The notes under the pieces are model-generated. The model was not told where the DNA came from. It saw nothing but the letters and a program-made list of their open reading frames with translations, and searched no databases. A stretch of DNA of 64,000 nt from an uncultured Kiritimatiellota bacterium (GTDB taxonomy: Bacteria > Verrucomicrobiota > Kiritimatiellia > RFP12 > UBA1067), in the NCBI GenBank assembly GCA_934635225.1, contig CAKTYZ010000005.1, positions 1-64,000 on the forward strand. Direction: 5' to 3'. The position numbers and the translations under genes were made by a program. Positions 33,686 through 41,987 of this stretch are shown here, piece after piece (position 1 is the first letter of the stretch; each line of letters opens with the position of its first letter).

Positions 33686-34597
33686 TCAACCTAAAAGAAC
33701 GGCCAGAACCGCCGCCATGCCATACCCAGCGATGACCAGCCACAGAGGCTTGTCCGTCAGGAGAATGCGCTCGGGACGCCCCACGTCGGCCTTCTGCACG
33801 ACGAGGACAAGGTAACGGACGATGCCCGCCGCGACGAAGAGAGCCGTCACCCACAGCAGCGGGAAGCGCGCTCCCATCTTCGACGTCAGCGTGTAGGCGA
33901 GATATTCGCCCACGGAGGCCACGCCCGCCAGCAAAATCAGCGCCGTCAGCGCACGTGGGTGATAGTGGCGCAGGACTTCGCGCGACGCCTTGGCGGTCTC
34001 CATCTCGGCACGGCGCTTGCAGAACGCCAAGAACATCGACAGCGTAAACGTGCAGATCAGCAGCCACGGGGAGATGTAGGCCGAAATGATCGCCGCGCCC
34101 GCCACGGCGCGCAGGACGAATCCCGCCGCAAGCGTGACGACGTCAAGATACGGCACGCGCTTCAAAAAGCCCGTGTAAAGGCATTGCATGACCGTGTAGG
34201 CGAGCATCGTCGCGAAGGCAACCGTGCGTGACGGGAGAAAGATCACGACGAGTGCCGGGTACATGAAGCCGATGGCGAAGAGGACCAGCGCAACGCGCAC
34301 TGCCGAGATGCGGGAGATCAGGCCCGCCGCGAGAGGACGGAAACGCTTCACGGGATGAAGCTTGTCGGCCTCATAGTCGGAGACGTCATTCAGAAGATAG
34401 AACGCCGACGAGACGAATGAGAACGCGCCCGCCATCGCGATCGCCATCAGAAACGACTCCCAGCCGCGCGCGATCTCGCGCTGAGACACGTCTGCGACCG
34501 AGAAGAACCAGGCCATCATCACGACGCCGTTTTTCGTCCACTGTTCGATGCGCATTGCGCGCGCCCACAGGAAGAGATCTCTGATCAACGTGCTCAT
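33686..34597 (-). CDS. UbiA-type prenyltransferase, decaprenyl-phosphate phosphoribosyltransferase-like
   Basis: The 303-residue protein has eight to nine membrane helices and the two Asp-rich motifs of the UbiA superfamily. LLNDVSDYEADKLHPVKRFRPLAAG matches the group that transfers phosphoribose to polyprenyl phosphate (Rv3806c-like), as does MRIEQWTKNGVVM near the start. In actinobacteria that product leads to arabinose donors for the cell wall; here the end product is unknown. It overlaps the Trp-rich protein gene by ATGA and runs into folC. Confidence 0.85.
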   Translation of the reverse strand: MSTLIRDLFLWARAMRIEQWTKNGVVMMAWFFSVADVSQREIARGWESFLMAIAMAGAFSFVSSAFYLLNDVSDYEADKLHPVKRFRPLAAGLISRISAVRVALVLFAIGFMYPALVVIFLPSRTVAFATMLAYTVMQCLYTGFLKRVPYLDVVTLAAGFVLRAVAGAAIISAYISPWLLICTFTLSMFLAFCKRRAEMETAKASREVLRHYHPRALTALILLAGVASVGEYLAYTLTSKMGARFPLLWVTALFVAAGIVRYLVLVVQKADVGRPERILLTDKPLWLVIAGYGMAAVLAVLLG

Positions 34598-35718
34598 GGC
34601 GTCTGCGTCGTCCAGCGAATAAGCCCCCAGAAGAGCGCATGATCCGTCGTGCCCGAACGAGAGACACGCTCATAGAGAGTCCAGAACTTTGACCAGTTGC
34701 GATCTACCGCCGGCACCCAGCGAATCGGAAAGAGCGAGAGAAAACGCCCGAAGCGCACACCGTCTTTGTCCACTGCCGACTCCCAAAACGGCCAAAGGCG
34801 GAAGTAAGTGCCATCAGGACGGCTCACCCAGAACGGAAAGACGCGCGTCTCGTCCGGCAGAAGTTCCACAAGCCGCCAGCCGAAGCGCGTAATCTCGTCC
34901 TGCTTCGTTCGATCCAGATAGCGAAAGTTGTCGATATGCTCGTAGAACGGGAAGATGCTCGTGCGCGCACGTTTCGCAAACCGTTCGATCTCGACAAGCG
35001 GCAGAGGAAAGCGCCCACGCCAGCCGTCAGGCGTCTCGACATACGAGAAGAACGGCGGCAGGAAGAGCCACTGGCTCTCGCGTTCGCGAGCGACGCGCCC
35101 CACCAGCGGCCAGAGCATCCAGCTCGTTCCCGCACCGCCCGTGTCACGGTCGGCAAAGGATGTCTTCCAGTTCCAGATCGGCCAAAAGACCGTCGTGTGG
35201 TCGTCGGCCCGATTGTGGCTCGTGACATAGAACGGCCAAAATCCCCAGGAGCCGTCATCGCGCCAGTGGAAAAACGGGAAAAGGACGGCATTTGTCGTCA
35301 TCCACTTCGTGTCTTTCGGGCGCGGCATTCGATAGCGCATCCAAATGGGCCAAAGGCAGAATTCCCAGTCGTGCATCATGAGGATGTGCGGATGCCGCCC
35401 CCAGATCGGGAAAAACCCCCAATAAGAGGTATCATCCTCGACAACGCCCCTCTCCCCTTCTTCCCTTCCCTTCTCCCTCCCGTTCCACCAAATTGGCATG
35501 ACCTCAAACTGGTAGCCTCCATCGGCGTTGGACTGGTAATGGGTGAAGAAGCAGAAACGCCACCAGTCGCGATGCGCCGTGAAGACCGGCCAGAGCACAT
35601 CCGTCACCTCGTCTTCATGCGACCAGAACGGACGGAGCGCATAGAAGTCCGCCTCAGGCCGCTGCTGGTAAAACGGCAAGACCTGAAAGGCCGCGGATAG
35701 GAAGAGAGAGAGAGACAT
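34594..35718 (-). CDS. Trp/Pro-rich repeat protein of unknown function
   Basis: The 374-residue protein is built of about fifteen short repeats centred on an aromatic-Pro-hydrophobic-aromatic core (LRPFW, LWPVF, MPIWW, FFPIW, LWPIW, LFPFF, FWPFY, FWPIW, LWPLV, LPPFF, IFPFY, VFPFW, LWPFW, LFPIR), spaced 20-30 residues apart. A beta-propeller or barrel-like fold, perhaps in the envelope, is plausible. A charged insert (residues about 78-95, rich in Gly, Arg, Glu, Lys) is coded by a long purine tract. There may be a short N-terminal export segment. It is coupled to the UbiA gene, suggesting a polyprenyl-linked envelope role. Confidence 0.7.
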   Translation of the reverse strand: MSLSLFLSAAFQVLPFYQQRPEADFYALRPFWSHEDEVTDVLWPVFTAHRDWWRFCFFTHYQSNADGGYQFEVMPIWWNGREKGREEGERGVVEDDTSYWGFFPIWGRHPHILMMHDWEFCLWPIWMRYRMPRPKDTKWMTTNAVLFPFFHWRDDGSWGFWPFYVTSHNRADDHTTVFWPIWNWKTSFADRDTGGAGTSWMLWPLVGRVARERESQWLFLPPFFSYVETPDGWRGRFPLPLVEIERFAKRARTSIFPFYEHIDNFRYLDRTKQDEITRFGWRLVELLPDETRVFPFWVSRPDGTYFRLWPFWESAVDKDGVRFGRFLSLFPIRWVPAVDRNWSKFWTLYERVSRSGTTDHALFWGLIRWTTQTP

Positions 35719-35724
35719 ATTACA

Positions 35725-35868
35725 TTACACTCCGTTGTAATTCTCCCAACGCCAGCGGACGAAGTCAAGATTGACGACGGCGGGGAGCCGTATCGACGGC
35801 GGAATGAGCGCACCATAGTCCAAGACCTCTCGGCGGAACCTCGCCTGATTCTGTACGTCATTCAGCAT
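35725..35868 (-). CDS. Small protein overlapping the end of the NotI-like nuclease gene
   Basis: A 47-codon frame starts at an ATG inside the last codons of the nuclease gene (overlap 11 nt) and ends with TAA at 35725. The peptide begins MLNDVQNQARFRREVLDYG and ends FVRWRWENYNGV. Its composition and codon use look protein-like, and it fills most of the gap before the Trp-rich gene. No family is recognised. It could be a restriction-system accessory, or a chance frame. Confidence 0.4.
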   Translation of the reverse strand: MLNDVQNQARFRREVLDYGALIPPSIRLPAVVNLDFVRWRWENYNGV

Positions 35869-36775
35869 AGAGGCTTTTCCGAATGGCGTTGCCGTAGACA
35901 TTGCCCTCTGGCAGGCTCACGGCGGAGAACGCCTCCTGCACCTTGTAGACAGTCGTGCAATGCTCTTCGAGAATGTCGAGCGGGACAGTCGCGCCGTTTG
36001 GCGTTTCGTCGAACGTCGCCGCATAATCGTATGCGACAAAATGGATTGCGGCGGGCTGTGTCGGGAATGCCGGGATCTTGTCTTTGCCGCCGAGGCGATT
36101 GAGAACACGCTTGTAGATTGGCGTCGGGCAGACGAAGTAGAGACCCGTGCGACAGAGTTCTTCACGCTGGAGAACCTGTCCCTTGTAGATGATCTGCGAA
36201 ATAATGCGCTTTGACACGTTCTCCCAGTTTAGACCAACCGTGTCGGAAATGATCGTGCGGTCTTTCTTCAACGCCTTTTGAGCATCGCTGTATTTTCCCG
36301 TCGTGTCGATGGTCTGCACCTCAATGGCCGTAAACTCTTTGAGCTCCCCCTTGCCGTCAAGCCGCGCCAATACCCAATCGACAAAATAGGAGCCAGTGCC
36401 TTGCCGTTGCGGCAAGCGCAACTCCCCGCCCCAGCCATGACCAAAGACGGCAATCGCACCATCCTCCTTCCTGGCCTTCGCAACGGCGGCACGTCCGGCA
36501 TAAAGACTTAACTCTCCGCCGAACGCTTTCTTGCTGATCGTCTTGAGCATCTTGTAGTCTTCGGCGTAGATGCGATTCGGGCAGCAGATGACAGACGGAG
36601 ACCCCGCCCTCTTTTGACGGATTGCGCAAACGCCGGAGATCGTGCGCTCACGGCCCAGCATCTTCGTACAGGCCGATCCAAGGAACGGGCATTTCTTGTC
36701 TGCCGCCGCTTTAAGCGCGGCGGCAGATTTGTCTTCGGCGCGATAGCCAAAGAACTCGGAAATCGTACCTGCCAT
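35858..36775 (-). CDS. NotI-family type II restriction endonuclease
   Basis: The 305-residue protein aligns by eye with NotI from its start (ISEFFGYR; NotI has IAEFFGHR). It has the metal-binding cysteines Cys29 in KKCPFL, Cys36, Cys50 in GVCAI and Cys64/65 in CCPNR, then the nuclease core with Asp133 (FVDWVLARL) and Glu152-X-Gln154 (AIEVQTID), as in the NotI catalytic D...ExQ motif. It overlaps the methyltransferase gene by TAATG. Its recognition site is not predictable from this alone, although GC-rich octamers are known for NotI itself. Confidence 0.85.
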   Translation of the reverse strand: MAGTISEFFGYRAEDKSAAALKAAADKKCPFLGSACTKMLGRERTISGVCAIRQKRAGSPSVICCPNRIYAEDYKMLKTISKKAFGGELSLYAGRAAVAKARKEDGAIAVFGHGWGGELRLPQRQGTGSYFVDWVLARLDGKGELKEFTAIEVQTIDTTGKYSDAQKALKKDRTIISDTVGLNWENVSKRIISQIIYKGQVLQREELCRTGLYFVCPTPIYKRVLNRLGGKDKIPAFPTQPAAIHFVAYDYAATFDETPNGATVPLDILEEHCTTVYKVQEAFSAVSLPEGNVYGNAIRKSLYAE

Positions 36776-38520
36776 TATTTCTCCTCTTCCTCAAGAACCG
36801 CTTTGAGCGCAACGCCGACAGACTTCGCCAGCATGGGCGGCACGGCGTTTCCAACCTGTGCGAACTGCTCTTGCTGCGACCCGTAGAAAATGTAGTGATC
36901 GGGAAACGATTGACACCGCGCCGCTTCGCGCACCGTCAGTGAACGGTCTTGCCCATAATGGAAATATGCGCCCCAGTGCGGATCGCATTTCGTCAAAATC
37001 GTTGAAGCAAGGCCATCGGGCGTGAGGCGGCCATACCGCTTTGTGTGATCGGACTTTCGCGCCAGCCTCATGCCCTTGGGCAAGAGGTCATGGGGAATGT
37101 CCGTCCAATTGCCTCCGGGCTTGATGTACTGAAGCCGCTGAAGGTTGATTGACGACAAATGCGGGGCGTCATGGTTGTAGATGCCCGTACTGCCACGACG
37201 CACGGCGCGTTGATAATCGCACTGCGGATCGCAAGCGTAGTCTTTGCACTCCGCGCCGCGCTCGCCCGCCTTGACAGGCGGCAGATCGCCGATGGCATCC
37301 TTGACCGAAACGAAATTGCCTGGAATGTCCGCCGCCGGGACCTTCAGCAAAGAATGGCCGTCAAAGGTCGCCGTAAAGTTCGGGCGGATCGGCGCGTGGC
37401 AAACAGGTTCGGGGAATGCGTTGCGCGGAAGCTCCTTGCCGCGCAAGCCAAGAATCACGGTACGCCAGCGCATCTGCGGCACGCCGTAGTAAGCCGCGCC
37501 AAGAATACGCACGTCTGCGCCATAACCCAACTCGCCCAATGCCTTCAAGATAGCGTGGAGCGTGTCGCCGTCCTCAAACGAAACGAGGCCGGGCACATTC
37601 TCAATCAAAACAGCGCGCGGCTGAAACGCGTCAACGAAACGGAGGTACTCCTTGAAGAGGTGGTTGCGTTGGTCGAGCGTACTGCGAATCGGCGCGTTGA
37701 TTGAAAAGCCCTGGCAAGGTGGACCGCCCGCGATCAGCGCCAACTGTCCCTTCTTCATGCCAAGTTGCTTGCGGATGTCTTCCGCGTCGAGCTTACGGAT
37801 GTCTTGCGTCATCACCGTCGTGCCAGGATGGTTACGGCGATAGGTTTCGGCATACTGTGGCACGATCTCGGACGCAAAAATGCCGTGAAAATTGGCCTCT
37901 TCAAGCCCCTCGGACAGCCCCCCCGCACCGGCGAAGAGATCAATCATTGAATACTTGATTCCCTCGGCGGGCTTCCTGGTGACGAGATTGAGCCGCGTCA
38001 TGTCCTTGTCAATCACGCCGAAGAAGTCGAGCTGCACAGGATCGAACGCGCAAGCGGCGTTCCATCTCTTGAAATAGGGGCGCAGCCTCTCGAAGACATT
38101 CGGAATCGACCGTCCGCCGCAAGCCGGAAGCGGCTTGGAGAAGAAGTCCGCGTCGATCTTTCCCGTCCAGCGAGTGGAGCAGACGCAGATATCGGCAGAA
38201 GGAGTGGAAAGCAGTTTGGCCGCGCTCGTCTTTTCGCCCAGTTCAAAGAGGGCATAACGACTGCCGTGAGGCGTTTTCGCGACCGTGTATCCGTCTGCCT
38301 TCAGCCAGTCCTTGTCGACGACGCGAGAGAACTTCGCCTCGTAGGCGAGAGTCTGAGCGTTCTCGGCGTAAAGCACAAGCGCCGTGAACCGCGCATAGAT
38401 CGACGAATCTGCGGAAACGGACAGCGGAAGGTTGTAGTGTTTCTTCCGCTTGATCCAGTTCGCATTTTCAGGACGATAAGTCCCGACCAATACGACGCAT
38501 CTATCTCTTTCTCTCCTCAT
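36775..38520 (-). CDS. DNA (cytosine-5-)-methyltransferase of a type II restriction-modification pair
   Basis: The ATG at 38520 is fixed by a TATAAT seven bases upstream and by sensible sequence from MRRERDRCVVLVGTYRP. The 581-residue protein has an N-terminal extension of about 190 residues not found in minimal enzymes. Then come motif I (IDLFAGAGGLSEGL), motif IV with catalytic Cys269 (GGPPCQGFS), motif VI (LIENVPGL), motif VIII-like residues, a target-recognition region, and motifs IX-X (RLTPDGLASTIL, REAARCQSFPDHY, QVGNAVPPMLA). It protects the genome against the coupled NotI-like nuclease downstream. Confidence 0.94.
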   Translation of the reverse strand: MRRERDRCVVLVGTYRPENANWIKRKKHYNLPLSVSADSSIYARFTALVLYAENAQTLAYEAKFSRVVDKDWLKADGYTVAKTPHGSRYALFELGEKTSAAKLLSTPSADICVCSTRWTGKIDADFFSKPLPACGGRSIPNVFERLRPYFKRWNAACAFDPVQLDFFGVIDKDMTRLNLVTRKPAEGIKYSMIDLFAGAGGLSEGLEEANFHGIFASEIVPQYAETYRRNHPGTTVMTQDIRKLDAEDIRKQLGMKKGQLALIAGGPPCQGFSINAPIRSTLDQRNHLFKEYLRFVDAFQPRAVLIENVPGLVSFEDGDTLHAILKALGELGYGADVRILGAAYYGVPQMRWRTVILGLRGKELPRNAFPEPVCHAPIRPNFTATFDGHSLLKVPAADIPGNFVSVKDAIGDLPPVKAGERGAECKDYACDPQCDYQRAVRRGSTGIYNHDAPHLSSINLQRLQYIKPGGNWTDIPHDLLPKGMRLARKSDHTKRYGRLTPDGLASTILTKCDPHWGAYFHYGQDRSLTVREAARCQSFPDHYIFYGSQQEQFAQVGNAVPPMLAKSVGVALKAVLEEEEK

Positions 38521-38527
38521 GGCGCAC

Positions 38528-38533
38528 ATTATA
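38528..38533 (-). promoter_or_regulatory. -10 box of the restriction-modification operon
   Basis: CTTGATATAATGTGCGCC runs into the methyltransferase ATG with a 7-nt gap, again predicting a leaderless message. Confidence 0.6.
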
Positions 38534-38546
38534 TCAAGAAACCCGC

Positions 38547-38735
38547 TTATGCGGCAATGACACGGTCCTTCATGCGCCGCAAGCCATTCGGATGCGGCAA
38601 GATGACGCCGCCACCCTTGTCGTCGCCGCGCGCCGTCACGGTCGACGCGGGCTTTGCGGAACCAAGCGGATGATCGTCCGCCACGACCGTCCTTCTCGTG
38701 CGTCGGCTCCGGGAACGCCTGCTCAAGCCCGACAT
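38547..38735 (-). pseudogene. Small frame, possibly a methyltransferase relic
   Basis: A 62-codon frame begins just after the TPR gene stop with GAGGGG before its ATG. The second half (DDHPLGSAKPASTVTARG, then GGGVILPHPNGLRRM) resembles the pre-motif IX region of C5 or phage-type DNA methyltransferases, where a Pro-X-X-Thr-Val/Ile-Thr segment precedes an Arg-Arg motif. It lies directly upstream of the restriction-modification promoter. It may be a relic of an earlier methylase or a genuine small gene; the resemblance is by eye only. Confidence 0.3.
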
Positions 38736-38741
38736 CGCCCC

Positions 38742-41700
38742 TCACTTCACCATCTTCTTCACTTCCTCGAATTCGCGCTTCTCGAAGTCGGAAAGCTCGC
38801 TGATGCGCATCTGGATCTTGCGGACGGTCACCTTCGCATGCTGCTTGTCCCCCGCCTTCAGCTGGACGCGCGCGAGCGAGATGAGCATGCGCACGTCCGC
38901 CTCGCGTCCGTTCTTGCCCTTCGAGAGCTCACACGCCTTGCGGATGCATGATTCGGCCTCGGCGAAATCGCGGTTTTGATCCATCAAGACCGAACCAAGC
39001 GTCTCCCAGGCGACATACAGTCCCGGCGCGGCCTTGACGGCCTTGCGGGCGAAGGTCTCGGCTTCGGCATACCTCTTCGTGCGCCGCAAGATTTCCGCGA
39101 GGTCATTCAAGGCCAGGGCGACTGGCTGGGGCGCATTCGCGGCCTTGCGCAGGAACATCTCCGCCTCCGACAGTTCGCCGCGTCCGAGGGCGAGCGAACC
39201 CATGACGTAGTTCGCAAGCGGCGCATTGCGGTTCCGGCGCAAGACCTCACGCGCGTGCTGCTCGGCGTTCTCCTTGTCGTCGAGAGAGATGTCGAGCCCC
39301 AACACGAGGTCCTGCGTCGCGGCAATGCCCGGACGGGCCTTCGCGGCAGCCGCGAATGCGTCGCGCGCCTCGCGCCGCTGGCCATCGCCCTTCTTCATGA
39401 GGATGAAGCCCTTTGTCGTCTGGAGGTGATAGTCGTATGCGCTCGTCGCCCGCTTCTCCATCGCCGGAAGAATCTCGCCTTCGAGCTTCTTCTCCAGCGC
39501 GGCCTTGGCCTTCGGGTCCTTTTCCGCATCGATCTGCTGCATCACGACCGCCGCCAAAAGCGACCAAGGCTGAAGGTCTTTGCCGTCCTTGTCGATGGCC
39601 TTCTGAATCTCGACCGTCGCTTTCGCGAAGTCGTTCTTCATCATCGACACCATCGCGCGCTCCATCGACGCGCGCTTGTCATCGCCCGCGACCGCCGCCG
39701 CGCGCTCCAGAAGCTCAAGCGCCTTCGCGCTGTTCCCGTCAAGGAGTTCCAGACGCATCAAACCCATGAGCGCATCGTGGTCGCGCTCGTTCTTCGAGAG
39801 GACGCTCTCGTAGATCTGGCGTGACTTCTTCTGGTCGTTCTCGCTCGCATACAGCGCGGCCATCATGTTGAGGAGAACCGTCCGCTTGTCCGTCGGCACG
39901 AAGTCGATTGCGCGGCGAATCTGCGAAAGCGCGTCTCCGGGACGGCCTGACTTCGCCCATGCGTGTCCGAGACGCACGAACACGTCCGGATTGCGGATGT
40001 AGCCATAGTACGTGCCGAGACGCCAGAGGATGTAGCGACGCTTGGCGTCGTCTACGGCCGACTTGAGCAGACGCTCAAGGTCGCGGCGTTTCGCGACGGC
40101 GGCGGGATGCTGCGCACCGATCATCGCGACCTCGTTGAAGACGGCGCAGATGTTGTCGCGGTCAATCTCGTTCAACACGAGTTCGTACATCTTCCACGCA
40201 TCGTCGTCACGGTGCTTGTCCTGCAGCCAGACGCCGCGGTTGTTCGCGACGAAGCCGAGATGACGGCGAAGCGAGTAGCGCAGACGGTCAACGGGATTCG
40301 CCACCGTGCCCGCGTGATAGCTGCCCCAGCCCTTGGGCGCCGAGAGAATCGCGTCGTATGTCTTCCACTCCGACCAGTCTGGGACGCGCGATTCATCCGC
40401 GCCGAAGAAAAGGAACTCCGGAACGGGCGTGACGTTCGCCGTGTACCAAAGGTCCGGTGCGCCCCAGATCGCGACTTCTTTCGCGGCCGCCGGATCGGCG
40501 GCGAACCAGTCCTGAAGGAACGGCAAGACGCCCAGCGTCAGCGTCACGCGCAGTTCTGCGTTCTTTTCGCCGGCCAGTCCCTCCTTCGCGACAAGTTCGC
40601 CGAGACGCGCCAGATAGGCATCGTCCAAGTCACGCGCCAGCGAGATGATGTGAAGCGGTGTGCCCGACTCGGCCGCAACGAGCTTCAGGTGGTTGTCGAG
40701 GAGACCGTCGGTGACGAACCAGCGGCGATTCCCCAGATCCTTCACGACCTTGCGGGCGATCTCGTCCGCAAACGCGCCGCGATCACCGTCGAACGCGAAG
40801 AGATTCCAGAGGCACGAGGAGACGAGGACGAACGCGAACACCCCGCCCGCAACCAACGCGACAACCTTTGCGCGGCGAAGCCACCAATAAGCGACCAGAT
40901 AGCCCGCCAAGCACGCGGAGAACGCGCTGGACGCGACCGGGAGCACGCCATACGGCTCCAACAGCGCGCTCGGCGCGAGCGGCGTCGCAATCGAGAGAAT
41001 CGCGACAAAGGTCATGGCCGTATGAAAGATCCATTGCACGAGGCTCGGCTGGTCGTTAAAGCCTTTCGCACTCGCAAAGAGCGCCGTCACGAACGGCAAG
41101 GTCGCGAAGATCGCCACGAAGAGCCAGCCCTGCACCGTGTACCAGCTCTGGAACTCGCGCGCGAGACGCCCGAGATGGTCCGTCAGGTCAAGGCCAAACC
41201 CGCGCATCGCGAAGAGTGACACCACGAACCCCGTGAAGAGGAAAAGCACAAGAGCCAAATAGGGCTTGCGGCCTTGGCTTCGGGCGGCAGACGCCACAGC
41301 CGTCAGATAGAACGGCAGAAACGCGAGAACCAAAGCCGAATCGCAGAACGCGAACCCGCAGAAAACGCCCATGAGCGGCGCAAGGCCCCAGACGGCGCCG
41401 CGCGGCAGATGGAAGAAGGGAACGACGAGCAGGAGAGTCAGCAGCGCCCAGAGAAAATCGAAGAGACGCGGCTCGAGGTGCGTCGCGGCGCTGCGCACGC
41501 TCGGCGAGAGAATGAAGACGACCGCCGCCACGACACCCGCAAGATTCGACAAGCTCTCCTTTTGCGGCAACGAGGCTTCCGCATGAATGCGCGCGGCGAC
41601 AAAGGTCGACACGAGCCAATAGAGGGCCGCCGCCGACAACGCGCCGCAAATCGGCGCGATGACGTTCCCACCGCCCAGAAGCTTCGCGAACACCGCCATC

Positions 41701-41852
41701 AGCGGGTATTCGCAGACGCCGGCCTCCAAACCGCGCCAAAGCGCAATCAGCCGCGCGCTCTCACCGGGATAGGCATACCCCGCAAGCGAGGCGAAATAGA
41801 TGACAGCCGCAACCGCGCCGAGAAGCAAGGCGATAAACGATTTCTTCTTCAT
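38742..41852 (-). CDS. Large polytopic membrane protein with C-terminal TPR array (DUF2723-like)
   Basis: The 1036-residue protein has about ten to eleven membrane segments in residues 1-350, with YPGESARLIALWRGLEAG and EYPLMAVFAKL near the start, as in DUF2723/GT-C-like proteins. Then come a soluble region (about 350-520) and a long TPR domain (about 530-1030) with repeats such as ALYASENDQKKSRQIYESVL and ALNDLAEILRRTKRYAEAETF (quoted in part). It may be a lipid-linked glycosyltransferase with a protein-binding tail. A ribosome-binding site AAGGAG precedes the ATG. Confidence 0.75.
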   Translation of the reverse strand: MKKKSFIALLLGAVAAVIYFASLAGYAYPGESARLIALWRGLEAGVCEYPLMAVFAKLLGGGNVIAPICGALSAAALYWLVSTFVAARIHAEASLPQKESLSNLAGVVAAVVFILSPSVRSAATHLEPRLFDFLWALLTLLLVVPFFHLPRGAVWGLAPLMGVFCGFAFCDSALVLAFLPFYLTAVASAARSQGRKPYLALVLFLFTGFVVSLFAMRGFGLDLTDHLGRLAREFQSWYTVQGWLFVAIFATLPFVTALFASAKGFNDQPSLVQWIFHTAMTFVAILSIATPLAPSALLEPYGVLPVASSAFSACLAGYLVAYWWLRRAKVVALVAGGVFAFVLVSSCLWNLFAFDGDRGAFADEIARKVVKDLGNRRWFVTDGLLDNHLKLVAAESGTPLHIISLARDLDDAYLARLGELVAKEGLAGEKNAELRVTLTLGVLPFLQDWFAADPAAAKEVAIWGAPDLWYTANVTPVPEFLFFGADESRVPDWSEWKTYDAILSAPKGWGSYHAGTVANPVDRLRYSLRRHLGFVANNRGVWLQDKHRDDDAWKMYELVLNEIDRDNICAVFNEVAMIGAQHPAAVAKRRDLERLLKSAVDDAKRRYILWRLGTYYGYIRNPDVFVRLGHAWAKSGRPGDALSQIRRAIDFVPTDKRTVLLNMMAALYASENDQKKSRQIYESVLSKNERDHDALMGLMRLELLDGNSAKALELLERAAAVAGDDKRASMERAMVSMMKNDFAKATVEIQKAIDKDGKDLQPWSLLAAVVMQQIDAEKDPKAKAALEKKLEGEILPAMEKRATSAYDYHLQTTKGFILMKKGDGQRREARDAFAAAAKARPGIAATQDLVLGLDISLDDKENAEQHAREVLRRNRNAPLANYVMGSLALGRGELSEAEMFLRKAANAPQPVALALNDLAEILRRTKRYAEAETFARKAVKAAPGLYVAWETLGSVLMDQNRDFAEAESCIRKACELSKGKNGREADVRMLISLARVQLKAGDKQHAKVTVRKIQMRISELSDFEKREFEEVKKMVK

Positions 41853-41883
41853 GTTGATGTCTCCTTAAGAGGGAACAGCGGAT

Positions 41884-41912
41884 AGTATAGCAGTTTTCGG
41901 AGCATTCTGCAA
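41884..41912 (-). promoter_or_regulatory. Promoter of the TPR membrane protein gene
   Basis: The -35 TTGCAG is at 41907-41912 and the -10 TATACT at 41884-41889, with a 17-bp spacer. The leader is about 25 nt and includes AAGGAG, unlike the leaderless genes nearby. Confidence 0.65.
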
Positions 41913-41987
41913 AGAGGAGACGGGGAACGGGAGCCAAGTCCGAACGTCCCCCGTCGCGGAGACGGCGGTCATGCAGCCGTCCAAGCC

